Origin: Nocardioides sp.
GTDB taxonomy: Bacteria > Actinomycetota > Actinomycetes > Propionibacteriales > Nocardioidaceae
Assembly: GCA_026786275.1 (NCBI GenBank)
Contig: JAJAYJ010000042.1
Span: 1 to 49,031, forward strand
Length of the DNA stretch: 49,031 nt
Direction: 5' to 3'
The notes under the pieces: model-generated
What the model was told of the DNA's origin: nothing
Seen by the model: the letters and a program-made list of their open reading frames with translations, nothing else
Databases searched by the model: none
Part shown: one piece after another, positions 8,911 through 18,198 of the stretch
How positions within the stretch are numbered: position 1 is the first letter of the stretch
Layout of the letters: every line of letters begins with the position of its first letter
Translations under genes and position numbers: made by a program

Positions 8911-10044
8911 ATGACGGCCGTCTTCCCCCCGCTGCGCGAGGAGTTGCGGGGCCTCGAGCCGTACGGCGCGCCACAGCTCGACGTGCCCGTCCAGCTCAAC
9001 GTCAACGAGAACCCCTACGGCCCGTCGCCGGCGTGCGTGGCCGACATCGCCGCGTCGGTCGCCACCGCGGCCTCGACCCTGAACCGCTACCCGGACCGCG
9101 AGTTCGTCGAGCTGCGGACCGCGCTGGCGGCGTACCTCTCCCGGGACGCGCCGCAGGGCATCACGCCCGAGCAGGTCTGGGCGGCCAACGGCTCCAACGA
9201 GGTGATGCTGCAGCTGCTGCAGGCCTTCGGTGGCCCCGGACGCAGCGCCCTGAGCTTCGCGCCGACGTACTCGATGTATCCCGAGTACGCCCGCGACACG
9301 ATGACGACCTGGGAGCAGGGCCACCGCGAGAGCGACTTCTCGCTCGACCTGGACGCCGCCCGCGCGCTGGTCCTCGAGCGGCGCCCCAGCGTGGTGCTGC
9401 TGCCCTCGCCCAACAACCCGACCGGCACGGCGCTGCCGCCCGAGGCCGTCGGCATGCTGTGCGAGGCCGCGGCCAGCTACGAGCCGGGCGGCATCGTCGT
9501 GGTCGACGAGGCGTACGTCGAGTTCCGCCGCGACGGCACGCCCAGCGCGCTGGAGCTGCTGCCCCGCTACCGCAACCTGGTCGTCTCGCGGACCATGAGC
9601 AAGGCCTTCGCGCTGGCCGGGGGCCGCCTGGGCTACCTGGCCGCCGACCCTGTGATCTGCGACGCGATCCGGGTGGTCCGGCTGCCCTACCACCTCTCCG
9701 CGGTCACCCAGGCCGTCGCGCTGGCGGCGCTGCGGCACGCGCCCGAGCTGCTCGGCCGGGTCGCGGACCTGCGCGCCGAGCGCGACGAGTGCGTGGCCTG
9801 GCTGCGCGGGCAGGGCCTGCAGGTGGCCGACAGCGACGCCAACTTCGCGCTCTTCGGCACCTTCGTGGACCGGCACGCCGTCTGGCGGGGCCTGCTGGAG
9901 CGCGGGGTGCTGATCCGCGAGGTCGGCCCCGACGGATGGCTGCGGGTGTCCATCGGCACCGCCGAGGAGATGTCATCCTTCAGGGGAGCACTCACCCAGG
10001 TGATGGCCACCCAGACGACGTACAGGGACGAGGATCGGTCATGA
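8911..10044 (+). CDS. hisC: Histidinol-phosphate aminotransferase
   Basis: 377 aa class I/II PLP aminotransferase. It converts imidazole-acetol phosphate plus glutamate to histidinol phosphate. The PLP lysine is Lys231 in [28 protein letters not shown] at the N-terminus and [13 protein letters not shown] in the middle are the family substrate and cofactor loops. The ATG lies one base after the hisD stop, and its own stop overlaps the hisB start as ATGA, so translation is coupled through the operon. In actinobacteria this enzyme family can also accept aromatic keto acids; nothing here tests that. Confidence 0.96.
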   Translation: MTAVFPPLREELRGLEPYGAPQLDVPVQLNVNENPYGPSPACVADIAASVATAASTLNRYPDREFVELRTALAAYLSRDAPQGITPEQVWAANGSNEVMLQLLQAFGGPGRSALSFAPTYSMYPEYARDTMTTWEQGHRESDFSLDLDAARALVLERRPSVVLLPSPNNPTGTALPPEAVGMLCEAAASYEPGGIVVVDEAYVEFRRDGTPSALELLPRYRNLVVSRTMSKAFALAGGRLGYLAADPVICDAIRVVRLPYHLSAVTQAVALAALRHAPELLGRVADLRAERDECVAWLRGQGLQVADSDANFALFGTFVDRHAVWRGLLERGVLIREVGPDGWLRVSIGTAEEMSSFRGALTQVMATQTTYRDEDRS

Positions 10045-10652
10045 CCAGCAGAGTCGCGCGGATCGAGCGCCAGACCAGCGAGTCCAAGGTCAGCGTCGAG
10101 GTCGACCTCGACGGCTCCGGGCGCCACGACATCTCCACCGGGGTCGGGTTCTACGACCACATGCTGACCGCGTTCGCCCGGCACTCGTTGGTCGACCTGA
10201 GTGTGCTCAGCGAGGGCGACCTGCACATCGACGCCCACCACACGGTGGAGGACACCGCGATCGTGCTGGGCCAGGCCCTGCGCGCGGCGCTCGGCGACAA
10301 GGCCGGCATCCGCCGCTTCGGCGACGCCACCGTGCCGCTCGACGAAGCGCTGGTGCAGGCCGTCGTCGACGTCTCCGGGCGGCCGTACTGCGTGCACTCC
10401 GGGGAGCCCGAGGGCCAGGAGCACGTGCTGATCGGGGGCTCCGGCGTGCCGTACCTCGGTTCCCTGACCCGCCACGTCTTCGAGACCCTGGCCTTCCACG
10501 CCCACCTCGGCCTGCACGTGCGGGTGCTGGCCGGGCGCGACCCGCACCACGTCGTGGAGACGCAGTTCAAGGCCTTCGCCCGCGCCTTCCGCGACGCCGT
10601 GGCCCTGGACCCCCGCGAGACGGGCATCCCCTCGACCAAGGGTGCGCTCTGA
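10041..10652 (+). CDS. hisB: Imidazoleglycerol-phosphate dehydratase
   Basis: 203 aa stand-alone IGPD, without the N-terminal phosphatase domain found in enterobacterial HisB. Manganese-binding His clusters are visible: [19 protein letters not shown] (His66-His67) and [13 protein letters not shown], plus DPHHVVE near the C-terminus. It makes imidazole-acetol phosphate, the HisC substrate. It starts by ATGA overlap with hisC. A histidinol-phosphatase gene is not recognisable in this window. Confidence 0.97.
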   Translation: MTSRVARIERQTSESKVSVEVDLDGSGRHDISTGVGFYDHMLTAFARHSLVDLSVLSEGDLHIDAHHTVEDTAIVLGQALRAALGDKAGIRRFGDATVPLDEALVQAVVDVSGRPYCVHSGEPEGQEHVLIGGSGVPYLGSLTRHVFETLAFHAHLGLHVRVLAGRDPHHVVETQFKAFARAFRDAVALDPRETGIPSTKGAL

Positions 10653-10672
10653 GCGCGGAGCAGCGGCCGGGG

Positions 10673-11293
10673 GTGGTCGTCCTCGACCATGGCTCGGGCA
10701 ACCTCCGCTCGGCCGTGCGGGCCCTCGAGCGCGCCGGGGCGCGGGTCACGCTGACCAGCGACTTCGACGAGGCGCTCGAGGCCGACGGTCTCCTGGTGCC
10801 CGGGGTCGGGGCGTACGCCGCGTGCATGGCCGGGCTGCGTCAGGTGGGTGGTGAGCGCATCATCGGGCGCCGCCTGGCCGGCGGGCGCCCGGTGCTGGGG
10901 ATCTGCGTCGGCATGCAGGTCCTGTTCGCGCGCGGCGTCGAGCACGGGATCGAGACCGCGGGCTGCGACGAGTGGCCCGGCGTGGTCGAGCGGCTGCAGG
11001 CGCCCGTGGTGCCGCACATGGGCTGGAACACCGTCGAGACCCCGGCCGGGGGCGCGCTGTTCGCCGGCGTCGAGGACGAGCGCTTCTACTTCGTGCACTC
11101 CTACGGCGTGCGGGACTGGAGCCTGGTCACCAACAACCGGACCCGTGCGCCGCTGGTGACCTGGGCCGAGCACGGCGGGGACCGGTTCGTGGCCGCCGTC
11201 GAGAACGGTCCGCTGTGGGCGACCCAGTTCCACCCGGAGAAGTCCGGAGACGCCGGCGCCGCGTTGTTGCGCAACTGGGTCGCGACCCTGTGA
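10673..11293 (+). CDS. hisH: Imidazole glycerol phosphate synthase, glutaminase subunit
   Basis: 206 aa class I glutamine amidotransferase that feeds ammonia to HisF. The triad is present: nucleophile Cys78 in [10 protein letters not shown] (Val replaces the more common Leu), and His187 and Glu189 in [16 protein letters not shown] and YFVHSYGV are further family blocks. GTG 10673 is the first usual start, with GGAG 12 bases upstream; a CTG at 10649 overlapping the hisB stop is possible but unlikely. The stop overlaps the GTG of the following small membrane gene, which separates hisH from priA. Confidence 0.95.
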   Translation: MVVLDHGSGNLRSAVRALERAGARVTLTSDFDEALEADGLLVPGVGAYAACMAGLRQVGGERIIGRRLAGGRPVLGICVGMQVLFARGVEHGIETAGCDEWPGVVERLQAPVVPHMGWNTVETPAGGALFAGVEDERFYFVHSYGVRDWSLVTNNRTRAPLVTWAEHGGDRFVAAVENGPLWATQFHPEKSGDAGAALLRNWVATL

Positions 11294-11619
11294 GCCGCGA
11301 GCGTGCGCGTCGTCGCGCCGAGCGGGAGCGGGTGGCCGCCGAGCTGGCGGCGGCCCGGCAGGTGGAGCAGCGTCGCCAGGCCCGCCGCGTGGCCCGCGTG
11401 AGCGCCCTGACGTCGCGCCTGCCCCGTCGGGCGCCCCGGCCCGGGGGAGTGCTCGCCGAGCGCCGCCGCCGACAGCTCTGGGCCACGGTGGCACTGCTCG
11501 TCGTGGTCGACGTGGTCGCCTGGAACGCCTTCCCGTCCTGGTCCGCGCGCGCTCTGGCGCTGATCGTCACCCTGCTGGCCGCCCCCGTCCTGCACACCCT
11601 GCTGTTCCGCCGCGCGTAG
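11290..11619 (+). CDS. Small basic membrane protein inside the his operon, unknown function
   Basis: 109 aa. The first 55 residues are very rich in Arg, Ala and Glu ([20 protein letters not shown]) and should form a charged helix or short coiled coil on the cytoplasmic side. Two adjoining hydrophobic segments follow, at about residues 60-78 and 84-104, with a two-helix hairpin topology. The GTG overlaps the hisH TGA (GTGA), so it is translationally coupled. It lies 10 bp before priA. No enzyme motif is visible and I do not recognise the family. Its place between two his genes suggests co-expression, but not a role in histidine chemistry. Confidence 0.75.
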   Translation: MSRERARRRAERERVAAELAAARQVEQRRQARRVARVSALTSRLPRRAPRPGGVLAERRRRQLWATVALLVVVDVVAWNAFPSWSARALALIVTLLAAPVLHTLLFRRA

Positions 11620-11629
11620 AGAGAAGACC

Positions 11630-12394
11630 ATGTCCGACCACCTCGAGCTCCTCCCCGCCGTCGACATCACCGAGGGCCGCGCCGTCCAGCTGGCTCAGGG
11701 CGTCGCCGGCTCCGAGCGCGTGTACGGCGACCCGGTCGCCGCCGCGCTGCGCTGGCAGGACGCCGGCGCCGAGTGGCTGCACCTCGTGGACCTGGACGCA
11801 GCGTTCGGACGCGGCCAGAACCGCGAGCTGCAGGCCGAGATCGTGGGCACCCTCGACATCCGGGTCGAGATGAGCGGCGGTATCCGCGACGACGAGTCGC
11901 TGGCGGCCGCGCTGGCCACCGGCTGCCGCCGGGTCAACATCGGCACCGCGGCGCTGGAGCAGCCCGCGTGGTGTGCACGGGTGATCGCCGAGCACGGCGA
12001 CCGGATCGCGATCGGCCTGGACGTGCGCGGTCGCACCCTGGCCGCGCGGGGCTGGACCCGCGACGGTGGCGACCTCTACGACGTGCTGACCCGCCTCGAC
12101 TCGGAGGGCTGCGCCCGTTACGTCGTGACCGACGTCAACAGGGACGGGATGCTGCAGGGACCGAACCTGCAGCTGCTACTCGACGTGTGCGCCGTGACCG
12201 ACCGGCCGGTCGTCGCGTCGGGCGGGATCACCGAGCTGGCCGACCTGGAGGCGCTGCAGGCGCTGGTGAGCGCGGACCGCGCCGGGGGTGTGGAGGGCGC
12301 GATCATCGGCACCGCGCTCTACGAGGGCCGGTTCACCCTCGAGGACGCTCTGGCGCTGACCCTGCCGGGAACGCTGCCGGGGACCCGCGCGTGA
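11630..12394 (+). CDS. priA: Bifunctional phosphoribosyl isomerase (HisA/TrpF activity)
   Basis: 254 aa (beta-alpha)8 barrel. HisA converts ProFAR to PRFAR; in actinobacteria lacking trpF the same enzyme, PriA, also isomerises phosphoribosyl anthranilate for tryptophan synthesis (family knowledge). Catalytic Asp12 sits in [10 protein letters not shown] and the second Asp in [11 protein letters not shown]. The loop [16 protein letters not shown] carries the Arg and Trp that PriA uses to switch substrates. No trpF is seen in the window, although trpC, trpB and trpA are. AGAGAGAAG precedes the ATG. The stop overlaps the hisF GTG (GTGA). Confidence 0.94.
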   Translation: MSDHLELLPAVDITEGRAVQLAQGVAGSERVYGDPVAAALRWQDAGAEWLHLVDLDAAFGRGQNRELQAEIVGTLDIRVEMSGGIRDDESLAAALATGCRRVNIGTAALEQPAWCARVIAEHGDRIAIGLDVRGRTLAARGWTRDGGDLYDVLTRLDSEGCARYVVTDVNRDGMLQGPNLQLLLDVCAVTDRPVVASGGITELADLEALQALVSADRAGGVEGAIIGTALYEGRFTLEDALALTLPGTLPGTRA

Positions 12395-13158
12395 GCCTGG
12401 CCGTCCGGGTCATCCCCTGCCTCGACGTCGACGCCGGCCGGGTGGTCAAGGGCATCAACTTCCTGGAGCTGCGTGACGCCGGCGACCCGGTCGAGCTGGC
12501 CCGGTCCTACGACGCCGAGGGCGCCGACGAGCTGACCTTCCTGGACATCTCGGCCTCCCACCAGGGGCGGGCCACCACGATGGAGATCGTGTCCCGGACC
12601 GCGGAGGAGGTCTTCATCCCGCTCACGGTCGGGGGTGGCATCTCCTCGGTCGAGGACGTCGACCGGCTGCTGCGGGCCGGCGCGGACAAGGTGGCGGTCA
12701 ACACCGCGGCCATCAGGCGCCCCGAGCTGGTCCGGGAGATCGCCGACCGGTTCGGCAACCAGGTGCTGGTGCTGTCGGTCGACGCCCGACGCGCGCCCGG
12801 CACGGACAGCGGCTTCGAGGTCACCACCCACGGCGGGCGGTCGTCCACGGGGCTGGACGCGATCGGCTGGGCGGTGCGCGCCGCGGAGCTGGGTGCGGGG
12901 GAGATCCTGCTCAACGCCATGGACGCCGACGGCACCCAGGAGGGCTTCGACCTCGACCTGATCCGGGCCGTGCGGCGTGCCGTGAGCATCCCGGTCATCG
13001 CCTCGGGCGGAGCGGGTCGGGTGCAGGACTTCGCCCCGGCCGTCGAGGCCGGCGCCGACGCGGTGCTGGCGGCGACGGTCTTCCACTTCGGCACGCTGCG
13101 GATCGCCGAGGTGAAGGACGGCCTGCACGCAGCGGGCCACCTGGTGCGTCGTACCTGA
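12391..13158 (+). CDS. hisF: Imidazole glycerol phosphate synthase, cyclase subunit
   Basis: 255 aa (beta-alpha)8 barrel that joins with HisH to make IGP and AICAR from PRFAR. The two catalytic aspartates are visible as Asp12 in [15 protein letters not shown] and Asp131 in LSVDARR. The phosphate-binding loops are TVGGGISS and ASGGAGR. It starts as GTG overlapping the priA stop and is the last gene of the dense his cluster. About 127 bp with only short GC-rich inverted repeats separate it from the ABC exporter genes. Confidence 0.97.
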   Translation: MSLAVRVIPCLDVDAGRVVKGINFLELRDAGDPVELARSYDAEGADELTFLDISASHQGRATTMEIVSRTAEEVFIPLTVGGGISSVEDVDRLLRAGADKVAVNTAAIRRPELVREIADRFGNQVLVLSVDARRAPGTDSGFEVTTHGGRSSTGLDAIGWAVRAAELGAGEILLNAMDADGTQEGFDLDLIRAVRRAVSIPVIASGGAGRVQDFAPAVEAGADAVLAATVFHFGTLRIAEVKDGLHAAGHLVRRT

Positions 13159-13285
13159 CCGTCGAGGAGAGCCCGCCGGGTGGTCCGGCCCGCCGGCCCG
13201 GCATGCGGCCCTGTCGGTGCCGGGGAATAGCGTGGTCGTCCACGGTCGTTCACCGTGCAGTCGACGGGTGAGGTGCGGACAAGAC

Positions 13286-15106
13286 GTGGCGGACGTGACG
13301 GGCGAGCAGCCGGAGAAGGGCTCCACCACCCTCGAGGGTTTCCGCGTGATCGGGGTCGCCATCCGGCGCGAGCCGTGGATCTTCCTGCTCTCCACCCTCG
13401 GCAGCGTGCTCTTCGGCGCACTGACGGTGGCCGACGCCTGGGTGCTCGGCTGGTCCACCGACAACGTCGTGCGGCCCGCCTTCCGCGACGGCGAGACCGA
13501 CGGTGGCCTGCTGTGGACCATCCTCGGTCTCTTCATGGCGGTCGCGATCCTGCGTGCCGTCGGCATCGTGGCCCGGCGCCTCGGGGCCGGCATCATGCAG
13601 TACCGCATGCAGGCGCACTACCGCCGAGCGGTCACCCGTCAGTACCTCTCGCTGCCGCTGTCCTGGCACCAGCGCCACCCCACCGGTGAGCTGCTGTCCA
13701 ACGCCAACTCCGACGTCGAGGCCGCCTGGGGGCCGATCGCCCCGCTGCCGATGGCGATCGGCACGGTGGCGATGATGGTGATCGCGATCGGGGGCATGCT
13801 GGCCGCCGACCTGGTGCTGGCCGTGGTCGGGCTGCTGGTCTTCCCCGCCGTGATCCTGGCCAACCTGGCCTACCAGCGGCTGGCCTCGCCGCTGATGACC
13901 CGGGCCCAGCAGCTGCGCGCCGAGCTCAGCGAGGTGGCACACGAGTCCTTCGACGGCGCCATGGTGGTCAAGACCCTGGGCCGTGAGAGCGAGGAGACCG
14001 AGCGCTTCCGGGCCAAGGCCGTCGAGCTGCGCGACGTCAACATCCGCGCCGGCCGCATCCGCGCGGCGTTCGACCCCACCCTCGCGGCCCTGCCCAACCT
14101 GGGCGTGCTGGTGGTCCTGGCCTTCGGGGTGCAGCGGGTGCTGACCGGGGCGACCGTGGTCGGTGACGTCGTCACCGTCGCCTACCTGCTGACCATCGTG
14201 TCGTTCCCGATCCGCTCCATCGGCTGGCTGCTCGGGGAGCTCCCCCGCAGCGTGGTCGGCTTCCGCCGGGTCAGCGCAGTGCTGGACGCGGCGGGCGAGA
14301 TGTCCTACGGCGCCCGGGCGGCGTCCGCCGGCGACGGCAGCCCCGGCGCCGAGGTGGTCCTGGAGCGGGTGGCCTACTCCTACGTGTCCGACCAGCCGGT
14401 GCTGGACGACGTCTCGTTCCGGATCGAGCCGGGCCGCAGCGTGGCCGTGGTGGGCGCGACCGCGTCAGGCAAGAGCACCCTGACCTCGCTGATCGCCCGG
14501 ATGGTCGACCCCGACGACGGCCGGATCCTGCTCGACGGCACGGACTTGCGTGACCTGGCCCGCGGCGAGCTGCCGCGCACGGTGGCGGTGGTGCCGCAGA
14601 CCCCGTTCCTCTTCGACGACACCGTGCGCGGCAACGTCGCCCTGGACGACCGTGACGATCCCGTACCCGACGCGGACGTGTGGGAAGCGCTGCGGATCGC
14701 GCAGGCCGACGGCTTCGTCGCCGCGCTGCCGCACGGCCTGGACACCCAGCTCGGCGAGCGCGGTACCTCGCTCTCCGGGGGCCAGCGGCAGCGCATCTCG
14801 CTGGCCCGGGCCCTGGTCAAGAAGCCACGGCTGCTGGTCCTCGACGACGCCACGTCAGCGGTCGACCCCGAGGTCGAGGCCCGCATCCTGGGTGCGCTGC
14901 GCGACTCCGAGGGCGGTGCCGGGGCCACCCTGCTGGTGGTGGCCTACCGCAAGGCCACGATCACTCTGGCCGACGAGGTGCTGCACCTCGAGGAGGGCCG
15001 GGTCGTCGACCGTGGCCCGCACGCCGAGCTGGTGAGGCGGAGCCCGTCGTACGCCCGGCTGGTCAACGCCTACGACACCGCCGCCGAGGAGGTGACCTCA
15101 CGATGA
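13286..15106 (+). CDS. ABC exporter half-transporter with degenerate ATP site (partner A)
   Basis: 606 aa: six-helix membrane domain, about residues 30-320, then an ATPase domain. Walker A is GATASGKST near 390-398, the signature LSGGQRQR is canonical near 496, but the residue after the Walker B Asp is Asp521 (LVLDDATSAVD) instead of the catalytic Glu, and the switch His is replaced by Tyr554 (VVAYRKATI). It therefore probably cannot hydrolyse at its own Walker site and works as a heterodimer with the next gene. The GTG at 13286 is a reasonable start; GTG codons at 13232 and 13268 are alternatives. The TGA overlaps the partner ATG. The substrate is unknown. Confidence 0.9.
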   Translation: MADVTGEQPEKGSTTLEGFRVIGVAIRREPWIFLLSTLGSVLFGALTVADAWVLGWSTDNVVRPAFRDGETDGGLLWTILGLFMAVAILRAVGIVARRLGAGIMQYRMQAHYRRAVTRQYLSLPLSWHQRHPTGELLSNANSDVEAAWGPIAPLPMAIGTVAMMVIAIGGMLAADLVLAVVGLLVFPAVILANLAYQRLASPLMTRAQQLRAELSEVAHESFDGAMVVKTLGRESEETERFRAKAVELRDVNIRAGRIRAAFDPTLAALPNLGVLVVLAFGVQRVLTGATVVGDVVTVAYLLTIVSFPIRSIGWLLGELPRSVVGFRRVSAVLDAAGEMSYGARAASAGDGSPGAEVVLERVAYSYVSDQPVLDDVSFRIEPGRSVAVVGATASGKSTLTSLIARMVDPDDGRILLDGTDLRDLARGELPRTVAVVPQTPFLFDDTVRGNVALDDRDDPVPDADVWEALRIAQADGFVAALPHGLDTQLGERGTSLSGGQRQRISLARALVKKPRLLVLDDATSAVDPEVEARILGALRDSEGGAGATLLVVAYRKATITLADEVLHLEEGRVVDRGPHAELVRRSPSYARLVNAYDTAAEEVTSR

Positions 15107-16932
15107 ATTCAGTGAGCCCCACGAGCCCCACGAGCTCCACGAGCCCGGGAGGCACCGCCTTCGACAGCGGCGAGGACATCTCGGCCATCGACACCCTCCG
15201 ACGTGGTGTCAGGTACTCCCCGGAGCTCACCGAGGGCATCGGTCTCACCCTGGTCTTCGCGGTGCTCGCGTCGGTCGGCCAGATCGTGGTGCCGGTCGCG
15301 GTGCAGCAGACCATCGACCGCGGGCTCCGTGGCGAGGGCGGTCCGGACGTCTCGTTCACCGTGCTCGTCGGTGTGGTGGCCGCGCTGACCATCCTGGTCA
15401 CGAGCGGGGCGTCGTACGCGATGACCAAGCGTCTCTTCACCACCTCCGAGCGCGGCCTGGCCACGCTGCGGATCAAGGCCTTCCGCCACGTGCACGACCT
15501 GCCCCTGCTGACCCAGAACACCGAGCGTCGCGGGTCGCTGGTCTCGCGGGTCACCAGCGACGTCGACCAGGTCAGCCAGTTCCTGGTCTTCGGCGGGCTG
15601 CTGATCGTCGTCAGCGTCGGACAGGTGATCATCGCGACCATCGTGATGCTGATCTACAGCTGGCAGCTCACGCTGGTGGTCTGGCTGTGTTTCCTGCCGC
15701 TCTTCCTCTCCCTGCGCTTCTTCCAGCGCAAGCTCTCCGAGGCGTACGGCGTGGTGCGCCGCCAGGTCGGCATCCTGCTGTCCGCGGTCTCCGAGCCCGT
15801 GGTCGGGGCGTCGGTGGTCCGCTCCTACGCCGTCGAGGCCCGCACCCAGCGCCGCATCGACGCCGCCATCGACGCCCACAAGGCTGCGAGCACCCGGGCC
15901 CAGGGCTTCACGGCGTTCTCGTTCTCCCTGGGCGGCGTCTCGGCCGGACTGGCCAACGCCGGTGTGCTGATCATCGGGATCATGCTCGGCTTCGCTGGCG
16001 ACATCACGGTCGGCAAGGTGCTCGCGTTCGCGTTCCTGGTCACCCTGTTCGTGGGCCCGGTCCAGCTCGGCACCCAGATCCTGACCGACGCCCAGAACGC
16101 CATCGCCGGCTGGCGCCGCGTGATCGGCATCCTCGAGACGCCCGCCGACCTGGTCGACCCCGGCCCGGACGGCGCGGTGCTGCCACCGGGAGCGGTCGAC
16201 ATCTCGATCGTCTGCGTCGGCTTCGCCTACCCCGGCGGACCGCCCGTGTTGAGCGACATCGACCTCGACATCCCGGCCGGGCGACGGGTCGCGGTGGTGG
16301 GGGAGACCGGGTCGGGGAAGTCCACGATCGCGAAGCTGCTGACTCGCCTGATGGACCCCACGTCAGGCGCGGTGCTGCTCGACGGCATCGACCTGCGCGG
16401 CATCGGGCAGGGGTCGCTGCGGCGCAGCGTGGTGCTGGTGCCGCAGGAGGGTTTCCTCTTCGACGACACCATCCTGGCCAACGTCCGCTACGGCCGCATC
16501 GACGCCACCGAGGCGGAGGTGACGGCCAGCGCCGAGGACCTGGGGCTCGGTGACTGGCTGGGCGACCTGCCCCGCGGGCTGCACACCTCCGTGGGCCAGC
16601 GCGGCGAGTCCATGTCGGCCGGTGAGCGTCAGCTGGTCGCCCTGCTGCGCGCCCACCTGGCCGACCCCGACCTGCTCGTGCTCGACGAGGCCACCAGCGC
16701 GGTCGACCCGGCCCTCGAGGTCCGGATCGGGCGGGCGTTGGAGCGGCTGATGCAGGGACGCACCTCGGTCACCATCGCGCACCGGCTCTCGACCGCCGAG
16801 GCCGCCGACGAGGTGGTCGTGGTCGACCGCGGCCGGATCGTGCAGCGTGGCCCGCACGCGGAGCTGATCGGCCAGCGCGGGACGCCGTACGCCCGGCTGC
16901 ACTCGAGCTGGGTCGCCCAGCACGGGCATTGA
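15103..16932 (+). CDS. ABC exporter half-transporter with catalytic ATP site (partner B)
   Basis: 609 aa. A Ser/Thr/Pro-rich N-terminus (SPTSPTSSTSPGG) precedes six membrane helices at about residues 45-330 and an ATPase domain. Walker A GETGSGKST (Lys406), Walker B LLVLDEATSAVD (Glu529) and switch His560 (TIAHRLST) are all intact. The signature is altered to MSAGERQ near residue 504. Together with partner A this gives one normal site (this Walker A/B with the partner LSGGQ) and one degenerate site, the pattern of heterodimeric exporters such as TM287/288 (family knowledge). A strong GAGGAGG lies before the ATG, which overlaps the stop of partner A. It ends 24 bp before hisI. Confidence 0.93.
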   Translation: MNSVSPTSPTSSTSPGGTAFDSGEDISAIDTLRRGVRYSPELTEGIGLTLVFAVLASVGQIVVPVAVQQTIDRGLRGEGGPDVSFTVLVGVVAALTILVTSGASYAMTKRLFTTSERGLATLRIKAFRHVHDLPLLTQNTERRGSLVSRVTSDVDQVSQFLVFGGLLIVVSVGQVIIATIVMLIYSWQLTLVVWLCFLPLFLSLRFFQRKLSEAYGVVRRQVGILLSAVSEPVVGASVVRSYAVEARTQRRIDAAIDAHKAASTRAQGFTAFSFSLGGVSAGLANAGVLIIGIMLGFAGDITVGKVLAFAFLVTLFVGPVQLGTQILTDAQNAIAGWRRVIGILETPADLVDPGPDGAVLPPGAVDISIVCVGFAYPGGPPVLSDIDLDIPAGRRVAVVGETGSGKSTIAKLLTRLMDPTSGAVLLDGIDLRGIGQGSLRRSVVLVPQEGFLFDDTILANVRYGRIDATEAEVTASAEDLGLGDWLGDLPRGLHTSVGQRGESMSAGERQLVALLRAHLADPDLLVLDEATSAVDPALEVRIGRALERLMQGRTSVTIAHRLSTAEAADEVVVVDRGRIVQRGPHAELIGQRGTPYARLHSSWVAQHGH

Positions 16933-16944
16933 GATGACGGACGG

Positions 16945-16950
16945 GATACT
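16945..16950 (+). promoter_or_regulatory. -10-like GATACT before hisI
   Basis: GATACT lies 6 bases before the hisI GTG, the same spacing as the TAGACT before hisD. It differs from TANNNT at the first base. It suggests that hisI can be transcribed apart from the ABC genes. Confidence 0.45.
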
Positions 16951-16956
16951 GGGGCC

Positions 16957-17319
16957 GTGAGCTCTCTCGACGCCGGCATCGCCGGCCGACTCAAGCGCAC
17001 CGCCGAAGGCCTCGTGCCGGCGGTGGTGCAGCAGCACGACTCCGGTGAGGTGCTGATGCTCGGCTGGATGGACGACGAGGCCCTGCACCGCACCCTGACC
17101 ACGGGACGAGCCACCTACTGGAGCCGTTCGCGCCAGGAGTACTGGGTCAAGGGCGACACCTCCGGGCACCTGCAGTGGGTCAAGGAGGTCCGGCTCGACT
17201 GCGACGGCGACACGCTGCTGGTCAAGGTCGACCAGGTGGGTGCCGCCTGCCACACCGGCGACCGGACCTGCTTCGACGCGGTCGAGCTCGCCGGCCGCGA
17301 GCCCGGTGAGGGCTCGTGA
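16957..17319 (+). CDS. hisI: Phosphoribosyl-AMP cyclohydrolase
   Basis: 120 aa, cyclohydrolase only, with no fused HisE. It opens the purine ring of PR-AMP, the third step of histidine synthesis, and needs Zn and Mg. Family blocks are visible: [45 protein letters not shown] and [12 protein letters not shown] with the metal-binding Cys residues. GTG 16957 is chosen because of the -10-like box 6 bases upstream. The stop TGA overlaps the next GTG (GTGA). It is separated from hisF by the ABC exporter pair. Confidence 0.96.
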   Translation: MSSLDAGIAGRLKRTAEGLVPAVVQQHDSGEVLMLGWMDDEALHRTLTTGRATYWSRSRQEYWVKGDTSGHLQWVKEVRLDCDGDTLLVKVDQVGAACHTGDRTCFDAVELAGREPGEGS

Positions 17320-17921
17320 GCGACGACCGGTCGCTCACCCGGCCACGCAGCACCTTCGGCCGCGTGGTCCTGCTGGGCCTCGCCGCCGCCACCCTGGCCG
17401 CCGTGGGTGGCCACCAGACCTGGGTCACGGTCTCGGCGGGCGACACCGCCGCCCAGGCCCTGGCCGACAGCACCCTCGCGTCCGGCACGGGCGTGGGCGA
17501 GTCGCCTGCGGCCGGCGCGCTCGCCCTGGTCTGCCTGGCCTGCTGGGGCGTGCTCCTGGTGACCCGCGGCCGGGTGCGCAGGGCCGTCTGCGTGCTGGGC
17601 CTGCTCGCGGCGCTCGGCACCGCCGCCGCCGTCGTCGTGGACGGCAGCCAGCTGTCGGGCCGGGTGCGCGCTGCCCTGGGCGACTCGCCCTCGAGTCCCT
17701 TCGAGGTGGGCCTGAGCGCCTGGTTCTGGGCTGCGGCCGTCGGCGCCCTGGGCTGCGTGGCGATGACCGCGCTGGCCGTGCGCCAGGTGCCGACCTGGCC
17801 CGAGATCGGCACCCGCTACGACACCCCCGACGGCGGGCCGACCACGGCCGCACCCCTGGAGGAGCAGACCAACCTCGACCTGTGGAAGTCGATCGACGAG
17901 GGTCGCGACCCGACGCGCTGA
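17316..17921 (+). CDS. Trp-biosynthesis-associated membrane protein (TIGR02234/Trp_oprn_chp type)
   Basis: 201 aa with four predicted helices, near residues 17-35, 62-82, 88-108 and 135-158, and a polar C-terminal tail. The first loop has the family motif [12 protein letters not shown], and [15 protein letters not shown] precedes the last helix. Members of this family sit in actinobacterial trp operons, normally directly after trpE. Here the gene overlaps hisI (GTGA) instead, and trpE is absent from this position. Its function is not known; a transport or regulatory role is only supposition. Confidence 0.85.
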   Translation: MSDDRSLTRPRSTFGRVVLLGLAAATLAAVGGHQTWVTVSAGDTAAQALADSTLASGTGVGESPAAGALALVCLACWGVLLVTRGRVRRAVCVLGLLAALGTAAAVVVDGSQLSGRVRAALGDSPSSPFEVGLSAWFWAAAVGALGCVAMTALAVRQVPTWPEIGTRYDTPDGGPTTAAPLEEQTNLDLWKSIDEGRDPTR

Positions 17922-17930
17922 CCCACCTCC

Positions 17931-17936
17931 TAGACT
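17931..17936 (+). promoter_or_regulatory. -10 box TAGACT before the HGxxPAAW gene
   Basis: TAGACT, identical to the hisD box, is 46 bases before the ATG at 17983 and would give a short leader with a GAGGAG ribosome site. This promoter could also supply the trpC region downstream. Confidence 0.55.
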
Positions 17937-17982
17937 TCCCTCGACGCTCAGCCCCGACCCGCACCCACCCGAGGAGACCCGC

Positions 17983-18186
17983 ATGTCCGACAACCACGGC
18001 AACACCCCGGCAGCCTGGGCGGCCGTCGTGGTGGGCCTGCTCGGCTTCACCGTCGGCGGGATCGGCGTGATGTTCACGCCGATGAACCAGCCGTTGTTCT
18101 GGGCGGGTGTCGGGATCGTCGCCGTCGCAGGGGTGCTCTACGTCGTGCTCGACAGGATCGGTCTGAACAAGGCCACCCGCGGGTAG
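17983..18186 (+). CDS. HGxxPAAW-family small membrane protein
   Basis: 67 aa. The N-terminal [13 protein letters not shown] contains the HGxxPAAW motif that names this small actinobacterial family. Two helices follow at about residues 14-32 and 38-57, ending in a short basic tail. The gene is regularly found between the Trp-associated membrane protein and trpC in actinobacteria; its role is unknown. GAGGAG at 17971-17976 gives a clear ribosome site. It is 12 bp from the next gene. Confidence 0.85.
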   Translation: MSDNHGNTPAAWAAVVVGLLGFTVGGIGVMFTPMNQPLFWAGVGIVAVAGVLYVVLDRIGLNKATRG

Positions 18187-18198
18187 GACGGCGCCCCT

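Noticed and set aside
13217-13285. Extended N-terminus of ABC partner A from 13217-13232
   Set aside because: These residues are Arg/Cys/His-rich, unlike an exporter N-terminus, and lie over the TAGCGT at 13228-13233 that may be the promoter.
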